The notes under the pieces are model-generated. The model had not been told where the DNA came from. It saw nothing but the letters and a program-made list of their open reading frames with translations, and did no database searches. DNA of 64,000 bases from Pedobacter sp. MC2016-05 (GTDB lineage: Bacteria > Bacteroidota > Bacteroidia > Sphingobacteriales > Sphingobacteriaceae). A program made the position numbers and the translations under genes. The stretch is taken from the NCBI RefSeq assembly GCF_026239735.1, contig NZ_JAPIVT010000004.1:62001-126000 (forward strand), read 5' to 3'. This document shows, piece after piece, positions 58,321-64,000 of this stretch; the stretch's first letter is position 1, and each line of letters begins with the position of its first letter.

Positions 58321-59010
58321 TTATCCCGCATTAAAACGATAACCTACACCGCGAACGGTTTGCAACAATTGCGGATTATCTGGATTTAATTCAATCTTTT
58401 TACGCAGGCGAACAATGTGCATATCCAATGTACGGGTGTTAACATCCGAATTGTAGCCCCAAACCACCAACATCAACTCATCGCGATTAATTACTTTTCC
58501 AGGATTGCGCAAGAAATAAAGCAAAATTCGGTTTTCTAAAATGGTAAGCTCAATTTTCTTTCCGTCTCTAAATAAAGTATGAATATTCGGATGATGCTCC
58601 ATATTACCAAAACGGTGAATTTCAGCGGTATCTTTATTTACGATGAATTTTACTTTACTTTCCAGCATCGCAACCAAAACATCCATATTAAATGGCTTGG
58701 TAATATAATCTGATGCGCCAAAGTTATAAGCATCAATTTTATCAACATCCTGTGCCTTGGCCGTCATCATAATGATCAGGTTTTCGAAACCTTGTTTGCG
58801 AACACTTTCACAAACTTCGGCACCTTGCTTTCCTGGCATCATCCAGTCCAATAAAACAATATCTGGTTGGTCAGCTATAATCATCCGCTCACCCGATTCG
58901 CCATCATTGGCTTCTAAAACATTATAGCCTTCAGTTTTTAAACGATGTGCGACTAAAAAGCGAAGATTTTCATCATCCTCAACAATTAATATTTTTACTT
59001 CTTTAGACAT
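58321..59010 (-). CDS. OmpR-family response regulator
   Basis: 229 residues from the ATG at 59008-59010 (MSKEVKILIVEDDENL); a longer ORF start at 59073 adds a non-conserved leader. Receiver domain with acidic pocket EDD, phospho-acceptor in VLLDWMMPG and Lys in YITKPF, then a winged-helix DNA-binding domain (LILENRILLYFLRNPGKVIN-type region, TLDMHIVRLRKKIELNP, LQTVRGVGYRFN). It is the likely partner of the histidine kinase at 59148, 137 bases upstream in the same transcript. Confidence 0.93.
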   Translation of the reverse strand: MSKEVKILIVEDDENLRFLVAHRLKTEGYNVLEANDGESGERMIIADQPDIVLLDWMMPGKQGAEVCESVRKQGFENLIIMMTAKAQDVDKIDAYNFGASDYITKPFNMDVLVAMLESKVKFIVNKDTAEIHRFGNMEHHPNIHTLFRDGKKIELTILENRILLYFLRNPGKVINRDELMLVVWGYNSDVNTRTLDMHIVRLRKKIELNPDNPQLLQTVRGVGYRFNAG

Positions 59011-59147
59011 TTTTGTGTGTTTATATGTTGTAAAGTTCAAAGGTTGAAATGTTAACCGTGGCAAACAAAACATTCAGACTTTATAGTATTTTAATTTTCA
59101 ATGCATTAAGTTCAAATAGCCTCAATCGCCTTTCTAGTTTTAACTTT

Positions 59148-60821
59148 CTACTTTGAACTATTATAAGGCAGCACAATTTTAAACTCTGTGCCATTGCCCA
59201 CTTTGCTCTTAACTGAGATTTCTCCCTGCATAAAGTTAACCAGTTCTTTACAAAATGCCAAACCTAAGCCTACACTTCCCATTTGGTTGTATTCATTCTG
59301 TATCCTGAAAAACTTTTTAAATATATTGTTTAATTCAGATGCCGGAATACCAATTCCTTTATCGGCAAACCTAAAAACCAAAACACCCTTAATTAGCTTT
59401 GCACTAATATGAAGTATCTTGTGAGCAGGTTTAGAATATTTATAAGCGTTTTCTGCTAAATTATCGAAAAGGCTTCCTAATAACACCGGGTCAGTAATAA
59501 AGGTTTTAAACCCTACAACTTCATAAGTAATTTTAAAATCAGGATGTTTTAACGTGTGCGATTCAATTGTACTTTCGATGAAATCTTCAATATTTACCTG
59601 TTCCTGGTTAAGCTTTATGGCTTTGTTTTCAATTTGAGTAAAAGCCAGTAGCTTGTTCATTAAGCCATTGAGTTTATCCGCTTCTTCATCTAAAATTTTA
59701 CCATAGAGTTGTTGCTCTTTTTGACTTAATGCAGTTGCACTTTTAATGTTATTGCCTGCAATTTTAATTACACTAACCGGCGTTTTAAACTCATGGGTAA
59801 GGTTGTTTACAAAATCATATTGAAGCTTAAACATTTTACTGTTGATGTTGAGATTACGATAGATTAGAAAAGCTACCAACAATAATACGCCATACACCAA
59901 AAGCAATACTAAAGCAATCGGCATAAAGTAAATAAATATCTCTTTTTTGATATATGATTTTGACGAGGTGAAATATAATTTGAAATCAGAAAATGCACCC
60001 GGCAAAGCAATTTCAGTAGTCATATTCTCATCAGAAGTATCAATTGGGTCATAGGTTAAAGGCTCAACTTCAATTTTTTGATACAACAATGGTCTTGTAT
60101 TAATTACCTTGATCTTATTTGGGTCAAGTTGAAATACCAACATATCCTGCTGATAAACCGGCAAAGGGTTCAGCTTACGGCGCATCATATCCTTGTAGAT
60201 TTTTAAATCTTCGCGTCGGGGAATGTTTAGGTAAGTGATTTTATTTGATTTTACTACAGAAAAATTGGTGAAAAGTTCTTCCTGGGTGGGTACAGCTGCA
60301 GTATCCAATAGGTCTACAAAGGTTACCAGTTTGTAAGCCATTGCATTAAAATCATCTCCAACTTTAAAAGATCGTGTATCAAATTCAGAAAACAGCTTTA
60401 CCGAATCTGGTGCTACGGTTTTACCAAATTGGTAGATGGATTTCGGTCCGATAGACAAATTTCCGACGTTCATGCCGTCTTTCACAGCGACGTTTTTTAC
60501 CTCGGTATCATAAAAAGTAACTTTCGAAATAAATGGATATTTAATCGTTACGGTATCTACAAATTTTGCTGCAGTTGCAGAATCCAAAAAGCCATTATAA
60601 TAAGATATTTCAGGCATCTTGTTCTGAAAAAAATCGTTGTAAGCTTTAATGCTTTGCTCTAAAACGTTTACTTTTTCTGATACAAATTCGTTTTCAATAG
60701 ACTTTTTACTGAAATTAAAAGCCAAAAATAATGATAGAATAAATAGAATCGAGATGAGAACAATAAAGGTAACGCCAAGCGAGAAATTCTTGCGATAACC
60801 ACTTTTTTTGTCGAGGGCCAT
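59148..60821 (-). CDS. Membrane sensor histidine kinase
   Basis: 557 residues. Helix near 15-37, a large periplasmic sensor region (about 38-285) with no recognised fold, a second helix (about 293-320), then HisKA with the phospho-acceptor His in NNLTHEFKTPVSVIK, and an HATPase domain with N-box LFDNLAENAYKYS, G1 FADKGIGIP and G2 GLGLAFCKELV. It begins four bases after the S9-like gene's stop, so the two are cotranscribed and probably functionally linked. Confidence 0.93.
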   Translation of the reverse strand: MALDKKSGYRKNFSLGVTFIVLISILFILSLFLAFNFSKKSIENEFVSEKVNVLEQSIKAYNDFFQNKMPEISYYNGFLDSATAAKFVDTVTIKYPFISKVTFYDTEVKNVAVKDGMNVGNLSIGPKSIYQFGKTVAPDSVKLFSEFDTRSFKVGDDFNAMAYKLVTFVDLLDTAAVPTQEELFTNFSVVKSNKITYLNIPRREDLKIYKDMMRRKLNPLPVYQQDMLVFQLDPNKIKVINTRPLLYQKIEVEPLTYDPIDTSDENMTTEIALPGAFSDFKLYFTSSKSYIKKEIFIYFMPIALVLLLVYGVLLLVAFLIYRNLNINSKMFKLQYDFVNNLTHEFKTPVSVIKIAGNNIKSATALSQKEQQLYGKILDEEADKLNGLMNKLLAFTQIENKAIKLNQEQVNIEDFIESTIESHTLKHPDFKITYEVVGFKTFITDPVLLGSLFDNLAENAYKYSKPAHKILHISAKLIKGVLVFRFADKGIGIPASELNNIFKKFFRIQNEYNQMGSVGLGLAFCKELVNFMQGEISVKSKVGNGTEFKIVLPYNSSK

Positions 60822-60824
60822 AAT

Positions 60825-62711
60825 TTATTTCTTGCTCAGATTTGTTTTTAAAAACTCTTCCAACGCTTTATACAATGCAGTTCTTCCTTGCTGGCGTAAT
60901 ACAGGGTTCGGCCCTTCTTCTTTCTCAATATAGGTAACTGGTACATTTCTCTTTTTCAACTCTTTGATGAACTGAACGCCTTCTGCTACATTTACCCGTG
61001 GATCTTTAGGGTTTTGCGCAATAAAAACAGGCGTTTTAAAACGATCGGCATGAAATACGGGTGATGCGAAACGCATATAATCTGTATCGGTTACCGGATT
61101 GCCAACAATTTCATAATACATTTGCAGGTTCGATTTTAAAAACGGAGGGATTGTTTTCAGATAACTAAATAAGTTAATTACTCCAGAATTTGATCCGCCG
61201 CAGTTGTAAAGATCGGGATTTTTATATAAACAGTTTAATGCAATATAACCGCCAAAACCATTCCCATAAATAGCCACTTTTTTAGGATTGGCGATTTGCT
61301 TTTCGATTAACCAGCGCACACCATCATTTACATCTTCCTGTATCTTATCGCTCCACTGTTTAAACCCAGCTGCATAAAATGATTTTCCATAACCTGTTGA
61401 TCCTCTGTAGTTTACCTGCAAAACAGCATAACCCCGACTGGACAAAAACTGTACTTCAGCGTTATAACCCCAACTATTTCTTCCCCCCGGCCCATTATGC
61501 GGCAATACCACAACAGGCAAATTTGTTGCTTTTTTGTTTTTCGGTAGCGTGAGGTACCCATTAATGGTTAAGCTATCGCGACTTTTGAAACTAATCGGCT
61601 TCATATCGCACATCATCTCTTCTTTAATTGAAGAATTAATATCAGTAAGTTTTTTTAATTTATTATCACTTGCCGTATATAAGTAGTACGAACCTGGGCT
61701 TTTATCGGTAAAAGTTCTAATCACAAAAACTTTTTCCTGCTTGTCCTTATCCATTATCCGCCATTCTGAGCCTGGCAAATTTAAATCAATTTTACTGTAG
61801 GTATCTCTGGAATCGCTATCCAGATAGTATTTTTGCTTTTTCCAAGTTTCGCAGGTTACAAACAGCATCTTCTTTTGTGCCCGTGAATATCTCGCATCCA
61901 CTACATTCAAAGTGTCGTTTGCAAACAGCACTTTCTTTTCTTTACCTGTTTTCAAATCGAGAGAAACTAGCGCATTTTTATCCCTGTTCACATTCGATAT
62001 CGCATAAAGCACATTTGGCTCTTGCTCAGAAAATGCAACAGGTCGGAAAGTGGTTTCAAAATTATTGCTGAAAACCGGCTGAAACGACTGATTTTCATTT
62101 TCGCGATATAAAAGTGTTTCGTTTACACCATCACTGGCGATAGCAATTTTTAAAACACCCTTGTTATCCGTCATCCATTCGGTAATATTCCCTGGATTTT
62201 TAGCCGCAATATCCATTTGACCATTTCTCACATTTAAACGATAAACATCAAACACTGTAGAATCTCTTTTATTGGATGCAACAATGATATATTTATCGTC
62301 AATAAGCTGATCTTCGATAACCTTTAAACGTGTTTTTTCATTTGCACTAAGTTGTACCTGCTTGCTTCCATCTTTGTTAATTACAAAAATATCCGAACGC
62401 CGGTCTTTAGATTCATCTTCGGTGTAATAGATCAATTCATTATTGCTTGTCCAGAAATGAAAACTGATTGTTTTTTCAGTTAAATGCGTCAGCTGAACAC
62501 TATTTCCTGTAGCTAAATCTTCAACAAAAAGATCGAGTTTCTTATCCTGAAGTTTCAAGTACGATAAGCTTTTACCATCAGGAGAGATGTGATAATAAGC
62601 TTTATCGAACGTTTTAAAGAAATCATCTACAGGTATAGTCTCCCCCTTTTGCGGATTCTTACATCCCCAAACTGAAGTTACTAAAACAAATAGAATAATT
62701 CTTTTTAACAT
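60825..62711 (-). CDS. S9 prolyl-oligopeptidase-like lipoprotein, catalytic residues missing
   Basis: 628 residues. Lipoprotein signal (LVTSVWGC), a propeller-like N-terminal domain (about 30-370) and an alpha/beta-hydrolase C-terminal domain. At the nucleophile elbow the sequence reads IYGNGFGGY: the Ser of the GxSxGG motif is Gly at residue 485 (codon 61257-61259). The Asp is kept (NPKDPRVNV), but the His region reads EKEEGPNPVLRQ with no His. It therefore looks non-catalytic and may bind peptides for the adjacent sensor kinase. The frame is otherwise complete, with no decay. Confidence 0.88.
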   Translation of the reverse strand: MLKRIILFVLVTSVWGCKNPQKGETIPVDDFFKTFDKAYYHISPDGKSLSYLKLQDKKLDLFVEDLATGNSVQLTHLTEKTISFHFWTSNNELIYYTEDESKDRRSDIFVINKDGSKQVQLSANEKTRLKVIEDQLIDDKYIIVASNKRDSTVFDVYRLNVRNGQMDIAAKNPGNITEWMTDNKGVLKIAIASDGVNETLLYRENENQSFQPVFSNNFETTFRPVAFSEQEPNVLYAISNVNRDKNALVSLDLKTGKEKKVLFANDTLNVVDARYSRAQKKMLFVTCETWKKQKYYLDSDSRDTYSKIDLNLPGSEWRIMDKDKQEKVFVIRTFTDKSPGSYYLYTASDNKLKKLTDINSSIKEEMMCDMKPISFKSRDSLTINGYLTLPKNKKATNLPVVVLPHNGPGGRNSWGYNAEVQFLSSRGYAVLQVNYRGSTGYGKSFYAAGFKQWSDKIQEDVNDGVRWLIEKQIANPKKVAIYGNGFGGYIALNCLYKNPDLYNCGGSNSGVINLFSYLKTIPPFLKSNLQMYYEIVGNPVTDTDYMRFASPVFHADRFKTPVFIAQNPKDPRVNVAEGVQFIKELKKRNVPVTYIEKEEGPNPVLRQQGRTALYKALEEFLKTNLSKK

Positions 62712-62733
62712 AAATTAATTTCTCACGGGATGA

Positions 62734-62741
62734 CAAAAATA
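62734..62741 (-). promoter_or_regulatory. Candidate -7 box for the S9-like / kinase / regulator operon
   Basis: Minus strand TATTTTTG, a match to TAnnTTTG, 22 bases upstream of the ATG at 62709-62711. The 267-base gap to the next gene also holds a 7-base palindrome at 62894-62911 (AACTAAA, TCCA, TTTAGTT). Confidence 0.4.
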
Positions 62742-62978
62742 AGGAACCCTGTTAGTTTACTATGCTTTACACCAACAATGTTACTTATCAAAATGAGATG
62801 CCAACGGGCTCAATTTAGTATTTAAAAAATAGAGACAAAATAAATTGCAGGTAACATTATTATTGGAATTAATCGGTCTTTGCCTTAGCTTTCAACTAAA
62901 TCCATTTAGTTAATGTTTACCAATCGGGTTTTTAGCTTTCAGCCTTTTTAATTACTTTTAAACCTTATAATTGGCATA

Positions 62979-64000
62979 ATGAATAGACTAATCGTATTTG
63001 TATCTTTCTTGTTAACATTAGGTGCTAATGCGCAAGTTTTACGTCTAAACCCACCTCTTTCAACCGATAATACGTCGTTAATTATTCAGTATTATCGTGA
63101 CGGAGAATATGAAAAAGCTGTCGTTTTATTAGAGAAAGTTTTTGCCAGTGCTAACAATGAAGGCTATTTTGATATCTATTTCAATTCTCTTTTAAAATTA
63201 AAACGTTACGATGTTGCCGAAAAAACGGTAAAGAAGCTCATGCGGCAAAGCCCAGAAAATGAAGCTTATCCTGTTGCATTAGGCAAGCTCTATCAAGAAA
63301 AGGGCGATATCCAGGCAGCTAATAAAATTTTCAATGAGGTAATCAGTAAACTACCAAAAGATGAGTTTAAAATCCGTAGTCTTGCCAATAGCTTTTATAG
63401 ATTTGAAAATTATGATTTCGCTGTTCAAACTTTTAAACAAGGCAGGAAAATATTAGGCAATGATGAGTTTTTTGTTTATGAGCTTTTAAACATTTACCGT
63501 TTTAAAAAGGATAAACCCATGCTAATGCAGGAATATTTAGATGCACTAGCCACACTCCCACAGTTACTGCCACAAGCGCAAGCCATCTTGCCTGTAATTT
63601 TTGATGACAAGGCCGATTATCAAACCTTTCAAATAGGCATTTTGAAAAAGATTCAAAAATTTCCGGATGCAGAGGTTTATATCCAGTTATTAACCTGGAA
63701 TTACATTCAACAGCAAGAATTTGACATGGCGTTGCGCCAGTTGATTGCTTTTGATAAACGCACTAAAGCCGATGGCGGTACTTTATTTAATGCTATATAT
63801 ACTTTCGTTGATAATAGCGCTTACGAAACTGCTATCAAAGCTTATGAGTACCTACTCACTAAAGGTAAAGATAATCCATACTATTTACCATCCAAAATTG
63901 AACTATTAAATACCAAATACAATATCCAAACTACTGGCAAACCAATTTTAGCAGACCTTAATTTATTAGCCAAAGATTATCAAACTCTGCTGGATGAAAA
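62979..64000 (+). CDS. Secreted tetratricopeptide-repeat protein, 5' part (runs off right edge)
   Basis: ATG at 62979-62981; 340 codons are visible without a stop. Signal peptide (LTLGANAQ end), then helical repeats of TPR type: LIIQYYRDGEYEKAVVLLEK, AYPVALGKLYQEKGDIQAAN, SLANSFYRFENYDFAVQTFK. TPR arrays act as protein-interaction scaffolds; in this phylum such proteins are often periplasmic. Partner unknown. It is divergent from the S9-like operon. Confidence 0.85.
   Translation, partial: MNRLIVFVSFLLTLGANAQVLRLNPPLSTDNTSLIIQYYRDGEYEKAVVLLEKVFASANNEGYFDIYFNSLLKLKRYDVAEKTVKKLMRQSPENEAYPVALGKLYQEKGDIQAANKIFNEVISKLPKDEFKIRSLANSFYRFENYDFAVQTFKQGRKILGNDEFFVYELLNIYRFKKDKPMLMQEYLDALATLPQLLPQAQAILPVIFDDKADYQTFQIGILKKIQKFPDAEVYIQLLTWNYIQQQEFDMALRQLIAFDKRTKADGGTLFNAIYTFVDNSAYETAIKAYEYLLTKGKDNPYYLPSKIELLNTKYNIQTTGKPILADLNLLAKDYQTLLDE

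Overview
The window is AT-rich and densely coding. It looks like a chromosome segment of a Bacteroidota bacterium of the Sphingobacteriaceae, Pedobacter-like. Evidence: an alternative complex III cluster beside a cytochrome c oxidase, several TonB-type and other outer-membrane barrel proteins with carboxypeptidase-regulatory N-termini, 6-bladed beta-propeller and DUF4251 proteins, an 1100-residue SecA, and promoter-like TAnnTTTG boxes instead of classical -35/-10 pairs. No rRNA, tRNA, CRISPR array, prophage or intact insertion sequence was seen. The genus is an inference.

Layout. 1-9.8 kb (minus): respiratory operon actABCDEF then cox subunit II and the start of subunit I, which runs off the left edge. 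10-11 kb: a deoxyhypusine-synthase-family gene. 11-12.7 kb: a repeat-bearing intergenic stretch with a possible 56-residue ORF, then a BamA-like surface protein. 12.8-18.8 kb (minus): a four-gene operon of a BlaI-type repressor, two M56/BlaR1-type membrane proteases with unusual C-terminal fusions (an N-acetylmuramoyl-L-alanine amidase; an LptA/OstA-like domain), and an outer-membrane barrel. 19-25.5 kb: DUF1345 protein, methyltransferase, SirB1-like protein, GH18 chitinase, a frameshifted lipoprotein gene, an esterase, and prfB with its programmed frameshift. 25.8-31.2 kb: beta-propeller and outer-membrane receptor pair, then a secreted M20 hydrolase. 31.3-38 kb: pgi, two M16 peptidases, a DUF4251 protein. 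38-47 kb (minus): glutaminyl cyclase, a broken yraN, dnaG, SGNH hydrolase, class-C beta-lactamase-like hydrolase, an unknown secreted protein, a cytosolic M20 hydrolase, a SPOR protein. 47-51 kb: a YoeB toxin gene behind a frameshifted antitoxin gene, then secA. 51-58 kb: unknown and cupin-like genes, then a VWA / DUF3861 / MoxR-like ATPase group, an ABC-type ATPase and a metallophosphoesterase. 58.3-62.7 kb (minus): a lipoprotein S9 peptidase homologue that lacks its catalytic Ser and His, then a histidine kinase and a response regulator. The right edge cuts a TPR gene.

How they work together. The act/cox block is a quinol-to-oxygen electron chain. The BlaI/M56 operon looks like an envelope-stress circuit with an unusual domain layout: protease sensors carry a peptidoglycan hydrolase or an LPS-transport-like domain where a beta-lactam receptor would sit. 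The S9 homologue four bases from the kinase suggests a non-enzymatic sensor accessory. Three genes (22603-23431, 39382-39744, 47337-47601) carry single disabling changes, so either recent gene decay or base-calling errors should be kept in mind.
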